Source of the DNA: Bacteroidota bacterium
Lineage (GTDB): Bacteria > Bacteroidota > Bacteroidia > AKYH767-A > OLB10
Reading direction: 5' to 3'
Length of the DNA: 64,000 nucleotides
Assembly (NCBI GenBank): GCA_016699635.1
Contig: CP064983.1
Location: 2,418,001-2,482,000 of the forward strand
Part shown: one piece after another, positions 55,937 through 64,000 of the stretch
Position numbering within the stretch: the first letter of the stretch is position 1
How the letters are laid out: each line of letters begins with the position of its first letter
The notes under the pieces: model-generated
What the model saw: only the letters and a program-made list of their open reading frames with translations
The model's database searches: none
Told to the model about the DNA's origin: nothing
Translations under genes and position numbers: made by a program

Positions 55937-57229
55937 TGGCAATTGTTAAATGCTGAAGTGAAGAAAGTTCTGCTTATAACTTACTATTTTGATCCTGGAA
56001 ATGCAGTAGCTACACCTCGAATAATGAGTTGGGCAAATGAATTCCATCAGGATGGCATTGAATTAACTGTCGTTACCAGACATTTTAAGGGTGATGAATG
56101 GCATTGGCTCGATTTTATTAAAGAGACAACAGAACCAATTAAGGTAGTTAAGAATGAACGTTTTTCTGTGCACTATCTTCCTTATCAGTCAGGCAAGCCT
56201 GCACTTGTAAATAAGAATAAACTTTACAGTAAATTTTATCATTTAAAAACATTTCTGCAAGGGAATTTTAATACAGAAATCAATGCTTATAAAGCATTTG
56301 GTGGCTACTGTAGGGAGTTATTGAGGAAGAACCCTCAGGATTTAATATTAGTTTCTGCACCACCACATAATCTTGTCAGATTAGCAGGTGAATTAGGCAA
56401 GGAATTTGATTTACCTTTTGTTGTTGATTTCAGAGACATCTGGAATAATCTTATTACAGGAAAGAATGAACTGAGTATGCGGAAGTCCTTTTCGAATTTT
56501 ATAGAAGAAAAATATATTGGCAAGTGGTTGAAAGAGGCAAGACTTGTCACAACAGTCAGTCAGGCACTAGTTGAACAAGTTAAAAGAATCTATAATGGTA
56601 AATGTATAGAACTTACCAACGGATATGAAATGAAGTTGTTTAACCAGGTTAACAGTACAAATCCTCCTTCAAAACGTTTTATTTTTGCCAGCATTGGAAC
56701 CATTTATCCTATTCAGAACATCTCAATAATGATTGAAGGTCTGAAAATATTTTATGATAAACTAAGGGACAAAAGTCAGTTTGAAATAAAATTTATTGGG
56801 TTAGGTGCAATAGAAAGTGTTGCACAGTATGTTAAGTCTGAGCTCAATTATTTGAAACCAATTATTACGCAGAAATTAAGTAGAAAGGAAGTATTTAAGC
56901 ATTATATTGAAAGTCATGTTCTTTTTATTCCTGCTTGGTCAAATCACAAAGGCATTTACTCAACAAAAATTTTTGAATATATAGGTTCAGGTAGAAAAAT
57001 TTTAGTAGCTCCCGGAGATAATGATGTTATTGATAACATAGTTCGTAAATCCGGAAGGGGTTATATCGCTAATAGTGCAGAAGAATTTGCATCATTATTA
57101 AGTGAAATATATGATTTGTGGCAGAGTGGAAAATATAGAGCTGAGCAACCTGCTGAGTGGGAGCAATTATTTTCAAGAGAGAAACAAGCAGAACTTCTTG
57201 CAAATGAGATTTTGAAAATTGCAAAATGA
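55936..57229 (+). CDS. Glycosyltransferase, GT4-like (GT-B fold), start hidden by an indel
   Basis: The continuous frame opens with TTG at 55943, but an ATG at 55936 overlaps the FKBP stop (TGATG) and reads into the same protein if one A is added near 55949 (MAIVKNAEVKKVLLITYYF). I take 55936 as the start. It has an N-terminal GT-B lobe (LLITYYFDPGNAVATPR, LVSAPPHNLVRLAGELG, PFVVDFRDIW), and a C-terminal donor-binding lobe with FASIGTIYPIQNISIMIEG and STKIFEYIGSGRKILV, the usual E-x-x-x-G/S region of GT4. About 430 aa. First gene of a coupled surface-glycan operon. Confidence 0.88.
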
Positions 57230-58344
57230 AAGAAAAAGTTTGTTTTATATTGTCTTTCCATGATCGTGCTGTACAATATGAATGGATTATTGAACGTGCG
57301 TTAAAACAAAATCTTAACTTGCATTTTATTTTTCTAAATCCTGCTCAGTGGCACATTGAAGAATATGTGAGGATGAGAAAAATTCCATGTTTGTTTATTA
57401 AGTATCATTCAAAGAGGGATATTCCTCGTGCTGTAGCGTTGATTTATCAATACCTGGTAAAAGAAAAAATTACAACAGTTCATACACATTTGTTTGATGC
57501 TAATCTGGCAGGACTCACAGCAGCATGGTTAGCCAATGTTAAGAAAAGAATTTATACGAGGCATCATTCCGATTTTCATCATAGATTTTATCCAAAAGCA
57601 GTTCGTTATGATCGTTATTGTAACAGGTTGGCTACGGATATTGTTGCCATAAGTCAGAATGTGTATGATATATTGATTGAGAAAGAGAAAGTGAAGCCTG
57701 AGAAAATACATTTAATCCATCATGGATTTGAAATGGAATTATTTTCAAAAGTTCCCACTTCGGAAGTAATGGCACTTCGAGAGAAATATAATACTAAAGA
57801 TAGGTTTCCTGTAATTGGAATGATTAGTCGTTATGAAGAAAGTAAAGGAATACAGCATGTCATTCCTGCCTTTAAACAATTATTGAAAAAGTATCCTAAT
57901 GCACTTCTTGTATTGGCAAACAGTCATGGTTCATATTCAAAGCAGATTAAAAAATGTCTGGAGCAGATACCAATAGAAAATTTTCGGGAAATCAGATTTG
58001 AGTACAATTTGTTTGCATTATATAAATTATTTGATGTTTTTGTTCACGTACCTGAGTATAAGGAGTACGAAGCCTTTGGTCAGGTATATGTAGAAGCACT
58101 TGCAGACGGAATTCCTTCTGTTTTTACTGTTTCCGGAATAGCAGCAGAGTTCATCAAGAATAATGAAAACGCACTTGTTTGTAACTATAAGAATTCAGAC
58201 GATATTTATAATGCAGTCGTTAAATTGTTGACTGATGACGGTCTTAGAAATAGGTTAGTTGAAAATGGATTGAAAGTAGTGCAAACGAAATTCAATATGG
58301 ATAGGTATTTTAGCCATCTTAAGAAACTTTATGGGTATGATTGA
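57226..58344 (+). CDS. Family 4 glycosyltransferase (GT-B)
   Basis: A 372-aa protein overlapping the previous gene by 4 bp (ATGA). The acceptor lobe includes VHTHLFDANLAGLTAAWLA and TRHHSDFHHRFYPKAV. The donor lobe includes VIGMISRYEESKGIQHVIPA and the GT4 signature FVHVPEYKEYEAFGQVYVEALADGIPSV, with the conserved E-x7-E pattern. It probably adds a hexose or similar sugar from a nucleotide donor at the cytoplasmic membrane. Intact; strong coupling to its neighbours. Donor and acceptor unknown. Confidence 0.9.
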   Translation: MKEKVCFILSFHDRAVQYEWIIERALKQNLNLHFIFLNPAQWHIEEYVRMRKIPCLFIKYHSKRDIPRAVALIYQYLVKEKITTVHTHLFDANLAGLTAAWLANVKKRIYTRHHSDFHHRFYPKAVRYDRYCNRLATDIVAISQNVYDILIEKEKVKPEKIHLIHHGFEMELFSKVPTSEVMALREKYNTKDRFPVIGMISRYEESKGIQHVIPAFKQLLKKYPNALLVLANSHGSYSKQIKKCLEQIPIENFREIRFEYNLFALYKLFDVFVHVPEYKEYEAFGQVYVEALADGIPSVFTVSGIAAEFIKNNENALVCNYKNSDDIYNAVVKLLTDDGLRNRLVENGLKVVQTKFNMDRYFSHLKKLYGYD

Positions 58345-59163
58345 GGTGATAGCTAATGAACATACTTTTCATGTTTTCATGTTTTATGGAGATGAGACGA
58401 AGAATTTTGTTAAGCAAGTTTCCTTTGTAAAGGCGCAATATGAAAAAATATTGTTCTTCATGTTGCTCATATTAATAGCGATGTTGAACAGCTAAGTAGC
58501 AGGATTGATGAACTGAAGTGTAATTTTAAAGTTGTTTTTCATGTAGTGCAAAAATCGCCTTTTGAGAAAGTCAGTGAATTGGTTGGCATCTTAAGAACTG
58601 TTGAAGCAGGATGGATTTGTCTTCTTAAGCCGGGTGATGAGTGGCTGCCATATCATTTGTCGGCATTTCGTGATGCTATGCTACATTTTAAAGATTTCCA
58701 GGCATATTTAACATTAAATTATCTGAGAGGTTATAGCACTATAAAATCTGTAGGTCCTGAAGATAATATAATCAATGTTAAGAAGATTGAGTTAAAGGAG
58801 CAGTTAAGCCTTTCACAGTTGATGATTCATAGCAGTTTATTGAAGAGTAATGTATTTCCCGATTTTAAAGTGGATTCTCATTTTGATACCCTCTTTGAGT
58901 TGATATTGGTTTGTAGTTCTGGTATGGTGCGTATAAACAGATTTACAAATATTTGTACATTAAGGTATCCGATACACACTAAAGCATATTTCGACCAGCA
59001 AACATTAATTGTTTGTTATCTGATTAGAAATATAGTTAAAGATCACCGACTTAGATTTTATCTTTTATTTATCAATTGGCAAATTGGGTTCATGGGCTTG
59101 TTGAAAGCTTTTCGACTTATTGAGCCGGAGTTTTTTTTAAAGAAATGCTATGTTATTATGTAG
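58337..59163 (+). CDS. GT2-like protein, one frameshift
   Basis: An ATG at 58337 overlaps the GT4 stop codon and opens a frame (MIEVIANEHTFHVFMFYGDE) that stops at about 58495; adding one T near 58457 joins it to the frame beginning FFHVAHINSDVEQL and running to 59163, about 275 aa. The segment GWICLLKPGDEWLPYHL resembles the DxD/GDE-type metal-binding part of GT2 proteins, and VVFHVVQKSPFEKVSELV the first lobe. The N-terminal nucleotide-binding pattern is poor, so it may be a divergent or non-catalytic GT2. It sits between two glycosyltransferases in the operon, which supports the call more than the sequence does. Confidence 0.6.
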
Positions 59164-59196
59164 GACTTAAAAGAGGTGTTAAGAAAGGACAAATTT

Positions 59197-60090
59197 ATGT
59201 TGACTGATAAGCCTCCCTTTTTTTCTGTCATTATGCCGGTGTACAATCGTGCAGATTTGGTTAAAGATTCAATTGTCTCTGTTCTTAATCAGAGTTTTAA
59301 AGATTTTGAACTAATTTGTATTGATGATGGTTCAACTGATAATACATTGCAAGTTTTAAAGGAAGTTTCAAAGATAGATAGGCGTATTAAATTGATTTCA
59401 CATCAGAATAAAGGTCGTTGTGCTGCCCGAAACAATGGAATAAATGCAGCTTCCGGTGATTGGATTGCCTTTCTTGACTCTGATGATTATTATCTTGAGA
59501 ATCATCTTTCAACAATGTATAAATTAGTACAGGAGTTTCCTTCCTTTTCAGGCATTGCAACTGAATTGGTTGTTGAAAGCAAAATAAGAGACTATGCAAA
59601 TTGTAATTATTATAGAGATCAAAGAGTTTTCAGTTTGAGCGATTTTGCAGAAGCTAATCCTATTTCATTAAATCAGTTTTGTTATAAAAAGTCGCATTAT
59701 CCTGAACTACTTTTTCCTGATATCAATATTCTTACGGCTGAGGATTTGTTGTTCTTTCGTATGTTCAGTTTCAGATATAAAATTCTGAAATCAGGTATCA
59801 TTACAAATTTTGTAAACTCACATGTTAATAGGTCTGTAAATCTGATTTCCACTGAACAGTTTGTTTATTGGAATAAATTTGCTACAAATTATTTTATTGA
59901 TAATTTTTCTCTTCCAACAAATATTAAAGCCAAAATGCAACAATATCTTCAGCTTTTTGTAAGTAATGTTTATCTGTCATCCAATTATACCCGAAAGGGA
60001 TTAACAGAATTAATGAAGGTTCTGAAGTACCCTTCAACATATACGGATATGCATTTTTATAAGGCAATAGCAAAAATATTTATCAGCTGA
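59197..60090 (+). CDS. Family 2 glycosyltransferase (GT-A)
   Basis: The ATG at 59197 (MLTDKPPFFSVIMPVYNRA) is preceded by a purine-rich AAGAAAGGA at a suitable distance, so I prefer it to the GTG at 59176. Signatures: FSVIMPVYNRADLVKDS, LICIDDGSTDNT, ARNNGINAASGDWIAFLDSDD with the DxD motif. About 297 aa, usual GT2 size. Its TGA overlaps the ATG of asnB (TGATG). Part of the same glycan operon; donor sugar unknown. Confidence 0.93.
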   Translation: MLTDKPPFFSVIMPVYNRADLVKDSIVSVLNQSFKDFELICIDDGSTDNTLQVLKEVSKIDRRIKLISHQNKGRCAARNNGINAASGDWIAFLDSDDYYLENHLSTMYKLVQEFPSFSGIATELVVESKIRDYANCNYYRDQRVFSLSDFAEANPISLNQFCYKKSHYPELLFPDINILTAEDLLFFRMFSFRYKILKSGIITNFVNSHVNRSVNLISTEQFVYWNKFATNYFIDNFSLPTNIKAKMQQYLQLFVSNVYLSSNYTRKGLTELMKVLKYPSTYTDMHFYKAIAKIFIS

Positions 60091-61984
60091 TGTGCGGAAT
60101 AGCAGGTAGTTTTTCGGTAAGCAATTTTTTTTCTGAGCAGGATTTCAGGAAGGCATCTGCTGCCATTAAGCATCGTGGGCCAGATGGAGATGGATTTTAC
60201 AGTGATAATTTTGTCCGATTGGCACATCGCAGGTTATCAATAATTGATCTCGACAATAGAGCATCACAGCCTATGTATTCTTCCTGCATGCGTTATGTGA
60301 TGGTTTATAATGGGGAGGTCTATAATTATGTAGAGTTACGTAAAGAGATTGAGTCTGAATATAAAGACAGTCAATTGTCTGATTTTAAAACTACAAGTGA
60401 CACAGAAGTTATTTTAAGATTGTTTGAGATAAAAGGTGTTGATTTTGTTAAAGATTTGAATGGCATGTTTGCAATTGCCATTTATGACACACAAGCCAAC
60501 AAATTATTTTTGTTTAGCGATAGATTTGGGATAAAACCTTTATATTACTATCATGATTCATCAGGAAATTTTTGTTTTGCATCTGAACTTAAAGCAATTC
60601 TTGCAATTGATAGTATTGAAAGAAAAGTAAATAGTCAGGCTGTAGCATATTTTCTTCATACTGGATTTGTTGTTGCACCATTAACGATGGATGAGAAAGT
60701 ATTTAAGGTTGAAGGCGGAAATTTCTTGACTATTTACAGAAACGGTTTGGAGATTCATCCGTTTGTGATGAATAGAAAATGTTCACAACGAGAAATTGAA
60801 CACGATGAAAAAAAGGCAATTCAAAACATTGAAAAACTTCTGATACAATCGGTAAAGATTCAATTGCGCAGCGATGTTCCTTATGGAGTCTTTTTAAGTG
60901 GTGGTGTTGATTCAAGTTTGCTTACTGCAATAGCAGCAAGAAACGTTGATGAAAAACTGAATACATTTCAATTGGTTTTGCTGAACAAAGCCATAATGAA
61001 TCAGAACATGCAAGAGTGATTGCAAAACACATTGGAACAAATCATCATGAGTTTGTTGTTTCTGTTAAAGATGCAATTGATTTAATTGAAACTTTTTTTG
61101 AAGTTTATGATGAACCTTATACTGATACCTCTGGTATTCCTACAATGTTAGTCTCAAAACTTGCTTCAAAGCATGTAAAGGTAGTGTTGTCAGGAGAAGG
61201 CGGTGATGAATTGTTTTTCGGCTATGGTACCCATAATTGGGCTAAGCGATTAAATGCTTTCCCTTTTAGCGTTTTCAGAAGTCCTATCCGAACTATTCTT
61301 ACTTGTGGTAACTCACGCAGTAAACGTGTTGCACAATTATTGGATTTTAATGAGCATTCCGATTTTTTGCCTGAACACATTTATTCACAAGAACAATACT
61401 TGTTCAGTAACAAAGAAATAGTGGAATTGGTTTCTGATGAATTAAGGAAAGAGACCTTGAAGAATATTGCACAAAGAAATGAAGAATTGGAAAAGTTGTT
61501 TAATATTAATGACAGTTGTTTGCCAGAGGAAAGACAGGCAAATTATGAGCTAAAATTTCCATTTCAGGACGATTTGCTAACCAAAGTTGATAGAGCTACT
61601 ATGTTTCATTCTATAGAAGCACGTGTGCCTTTTTTAGACAATAATTTTGCTGAATATGTTTTCTCAGTTTCCAGTGACATTAAAATCAAGAATGGAATAA
61701 ACAAATATCCACTAAAAAAAATTCTTGCCAATTATGTTCCTGAAGAATTATTTATGCGACCCAAAAAAGGATTTTCTATTCCTCTTGCAAAATGGTTAAA
61801 AGCTGATTGGAAATATTTGCTTAATCGTTATCTTGATGAAAAAACAATTCGACATGCAGGATTAGTGAAATTTGAAGTTGTAAAAAAGTTAATTCAACGA
61901 TTTCTTTCCGGAGAAGACTATTTATATAATCGTATCTGGTGCTTAATCGTACTTCATCGCTGGTATGAGCGACAGCAATGGTGA
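60090..61984 (+). CDS. asnB: Glutamine-dependent asparagine synthetase (AsnB family), one frameshift
   Basis: Class II glutamine amidotransferase domain with the N-terminal nucleophile Cys2 (MCGIAGSF), HRGPDGDGFY and VYNGEVYNY, followed by an ATP-PPi synthetase domain with SGGVDSSLL, SGEGGDELFFGYG and VPFLDNNF. The frame breaks at a T-run at 60966-60968; adding T joins NTFSIGFAEQSH to the second half, for about 632 aa. In surface-glycan operons AsnB-like enzymes are often thought to amidate sugar or amino-acid carboxylates (WbpS-type), so free asparagine synthesis is not certain. Last gene of the operon; its stop abuts that of batE. Confidence 0.92.
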
Positions 61985-62746
61985 TTAAATTGTTTCCAGA
62001 TCTTTAGACTTAATCCATCCAATATTCCCATTGGGGATTCTTATTTTTTTCCAAGAACTCAATTCATCAACAATATTAATTTTCGTTCCTTCATGTAATT
62101 GGAACAAGTTGGTGCCTTTATCATCAGGCGCGCTTTTGATATAAGCGCTTTGGCTTATGATTAATGCTTCCACAGATGAGTCGTTTATGTTTTGGCGTGT
62201 TTGTGTTGTGATAAAGAAAAACAAAGTGCAGCAAGCCAGAATTAAACTGATGATAAAACATAATTTTTTCAATGAAGCACTTTTAATTATAATCATGATG
62301 GCTATTGCTGCAATAAACAACCAAAGAAAAAATAACATAATGACAGCCGATGAGTCTGCCGTGGAGGAGGCTATATAATTATCCCACCACTGATTGTAAA
62401 ATACTTTTGGTGTTGGTTCAATTTTGTCAATTGTTTTTTGATTAGCTATCGCTAAATTGAGGTTGACATCAGCATCGTCAGGTTTAATTTTTTTTGCTCT
62501 TTCGTAATTTAAAATTGCTTTTGTGAAGTTGCCTGTCTTGTAATATGCATTACCCAGATTATAATAAACTTCAAATGAAATGGTATTGTCTGCAACGAGT
62601 TGTTCATATTTTTCAATTGCCTGAAAATAACTTTGTTTTAAATAAAGGTTGTTAGCTTCATTAAAGACTATATCATGTTTTGAGTCGGCAAAAATATTCT
62701 GCGAAAGCAACAGGCATAGTAAGATGAATATATATCTTGCTTTCAT
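61985..62746 (-). CDS. batE: BatE-like protein: TPR, two membrane segments, SH3
   Basis: The 253-aa protein has a signal peptide (YIFILLCLLLSQNIFADS), TPR repeats (about 25-105: YYNLGNAYYKTGNFTKAI), two membrane segments (AVIMLFFLWLFIAAIAIMII and LCFIISLILACCTLFFFI) and a C-terminal bacterial SH3 domain (YIKSAPDDKGTNLFQLHEGT, then KKIRIPNGNIGWIKSKDLE). This is the BatE architecture of the batABCDE aerotolerance cluster. It starts 3 bp after the batD stop. The SH3 suggests binding to cell-wall peptides. Intact. Confidence 0.88.
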   Translation of the reverse strand: MKARYIFILLCLLLSQNIFADSKHDIVFNEANNLYLKQSYFQAIEKYEQLVADNTISFEVYYNLGNAYYKTGNFTKAILNYERAKKIKPDDADVNLNLAIANQKTIDKIEPTPKVFYNQWWDNYIASSTADSSAVIMLFFLWLFIAAIAIMIIIKSASLKKLCFIISLILACCTLFFFITTQTRQNINDSSVEALIISQSAYIKSAPDDKGTNLFQLHEGTKINIVDELSSWKKIRIPNGNIGWIKSKDLETI

Positions 62747-62749
62747 ATT

Positions 62750-64000
62750 TTATTTGTTTAAATAGTTTTCGAGTTCTGTAATGATGGCAGCAGCTTCAGT
62801 GTAAATGCTTTGTGTGTTATTGTTTTGTGTGAGTGGAGCGTATCTGGCAAGTTCGCACAAGTCAATTGTTGCAATGATTCTTTCAGTTAAAGCATCAGGA
62901 ATATTTCTGTTGATTAATTTTTGCCTTAGATTTTCTTTTGTCATCTCAGAAAAATTAATATTTAGTTTGTCAGAAGCATATCCATATATAGCTTTGGATA
63001 TTTCTTCGTAGAAAGCGTCATCTTTCTTTGCATCAATCATCTTTTTAGCAATTGACAATCGTTTATGTGCCATTTTTGTAGCTCTGCTACTTCGCATGTA
63101 TTCTGCATCACCGGCAAGTCTATTTCTTTTTCTGATATACAATATCAATAAAATAAGTGCTGCAAATGGGATTGCAACCAATAAATAGTATAAACCACTC
63201 AGATAAAATGTTGTTGCCGGTTTTGTTGTTAATTTTCCGGTTTTAATGAATGAAATGTCTTTGCCAAGAAGCTTAATGTCTGTCTTGTTTTGAGATGTCG
63301 CTACTGATTGTGCAGCACTTGCATCTCCCGAAATTCCTTTAACTGTAATTTTAAATGCTGATGATTGTAACTGTTCATACTGTTTCTTGTCAAGATCGAA
63401 ATAGGTGAATTTTATTGGGTCAATTGTATATTCACCTTCATGACGTGGTATCAATAAATATTCAAAAGTTTTGCTGCCCGAAACACCACTTTCTGAAATA
63501 TTTGTATTATCGCTGACTTTTGGATCATACTTTTCAAAATCAGTTGGCACTTCAACTTCAGGTGCATCAATAAGTTTTAAATTTCCTTTGCCGGATATTT
63601 TTATTTTTAAATTAATAGCATCATTAGCTTTAACTTTATCATTATCAGTCGTTGCCTGCAAACTAAATGATCCAATCGCCCCTTTAAATGCATTGTCATT
63701 TTCCTGAGGAAGATCTTTTACTGTAATTTTTACAGGTAAGCTTTTAACATTAACTTTTACATCTTGTGCCGATCCGAAAAACGGGTCGTTAAAAAATGGG
63801 TCGTTAAAAATGTCGAATGGGTTATTGGAACGTTTGCGCTGTGTTTGAATACGGGCAATGCAACTGCCTTCCATTGGCTCTATAGTTAATGTGCCTGATT
63901 GCTGTGGAAACAACAATACTTTTTTAACAATTCCAACTCTATACATCTCACCATTGTAATTTTCAGTAGTGAGTTCTAATTGCTGTGGCATTTTTAATTC
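62750..64000 (-). CDS. batD: BatD-like protein, 5' end beyond the window
   Basis: The frame is open to the window edge (ELKMPQQLELTTENYNGEMY), so the first exported segment is missing. Visible parts: BatD beta-domains (VGIVKKVLLFPQQSGTLTIEP, INLKIKISGKGNLKLIDAPEV, GEYTIDPIKFTYFDLDKKQY), a Phe/Asn/Asp/Pro-rich loop (NPFDIFNDPFFNDPFFGS), one transmembrane segment (LYYLLVAIPFAALILLILYI) and a charged cytoplasmic tail of about 120 aa. The aerotolerance BatD family is known from the PKD-free Bat operon. It is followed by batE 3 bp downstream. Confidence 0.9.
   Translation of the reverse strand, partial: ELKMPQQLELTTENYNGEMYRVGIVKKVLLFPQQSGTLTIEPMEGSCIARIQTQRKRSNNPFDIFNDPFFNDPFFGSAQDVKVNVKSLPVKITVKDLPQENDNAFKGAIGSFSLQATTDNDKVKANDAINLKIKISGKGNLKLIDAPEVEVPTDFEKYDPKVSDNTNISESGVSGSKTFEYLLIPRHEGEYTIDPIKFTYFDLDKKQYEQLQSSAFKITVKGISGDASAAQSVATSQNKTDIKLLGKDISFIKTGKLTTKPATTFYLSGLYYLLVAIPFAALILLILYIRKRNRLAGDAEYMRSSRATKMAHKRLSIAKKMIDAKKDDAFYEEISKAIYGYASDKLNINFSEMTKENLRQKLINRNIPDALTERIIATIDLCELARYAPLTQNNNTQSIYTEAAAIITELENYLNK

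Noticed and set aside
1..64000. tRNA, rRNA, insertion sequences, prophage
   Set aside because: No cloverleaf-like or rRNA-like segment, terminal inverted repeats, transposase or phage gene was recognised; the gaps between genes are all under 300 bp.

Overview
The window is 64 kb of AT-rich DNA from a member of the Bacteroidota. It carries a type IX secretion (T9SS) gene cluster, proteins with both classes of T9SS C-terminal sorting domain, many PKD, Fn3 and SprB-repeat surface modules, BatD/BatE, and promoters of the Bacteroidota type (-7 box TAnnTTTG). I cannot assign a lower rank. No rRNA, tRNA, CRISPR array, prophage or insertion sequence was recognised.

Layout. 1-2333: the broken 3' part of a large secreted protein. 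2519-8488: core genes (EF-G paralogue, plsC, eno, a small membrane protein, gltA). 8517-21745, all on the minus strand: a giant SprB-like adhesin (about 2,960 aa), then porP/sprF, a porE-like peptidoglycan anchor and a carbamoyltransferase, with gaps of only a few to about 35 nt. The adhesin contains eight head-to-tail 450-bp units (17099-20698). 21913-26419: a von Willebrand A protein and a RecB/AddA-like helicase-nuclease. 26427-33211 (minus): a PKD protein of about 1,930 aa that stops in the middle of its last Fn3 domain, followed by an MglA-like small GTPase and a PAS-like protein. 33358-36197: acyl-CoA dehydrogenase and a zinc aminopeptidase. 36210-41399 (minus): two envelope proteins, then a glycan-type cluster (deacetylase, GNAT, GT2, FAD/NAD amine oxidase). 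41489-44587 (minus): lolA and ftsK. 44851-48534: a T9SS type-A secreted protein and a methyltransferase. 48537-53520 (minus): uvrA and a type-B (CHU_C) surface protein. 53643-61984 (plus): rlmD, a tandem FKBP lipoprotein and a surface-glycan operon (four glycosyltransferases, asnB). 61985-64000 (minus): batE and batD.

Working together. The most coherent system is the 12873-21745 adhesin with its PorP and PorE partners. The adhesin ends in a type-B sorting domain, PorP/SprF proteins are known to serve such domains, and PorE has the TPR / beta-propeller / CRD / OmpA architecture that tethers the machinery to peptidoglycan. The glycan genes could supply cell-surface polysaccharide.

Quality caveat. 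About 40 lesions break genes that should be intact, including conserved housekeeping genes (uvrA, ftsK, plsC, rlmD). Most are one-base indels, usually a short homopolymer one base too short. A few are in-frame stops or internal deletions. I treat the split reading frames as single genes and give the whole span, noting where each break lies. Sequence or consensus error is the simplest explanation for most of them; the first gene may be a true pseudogene.
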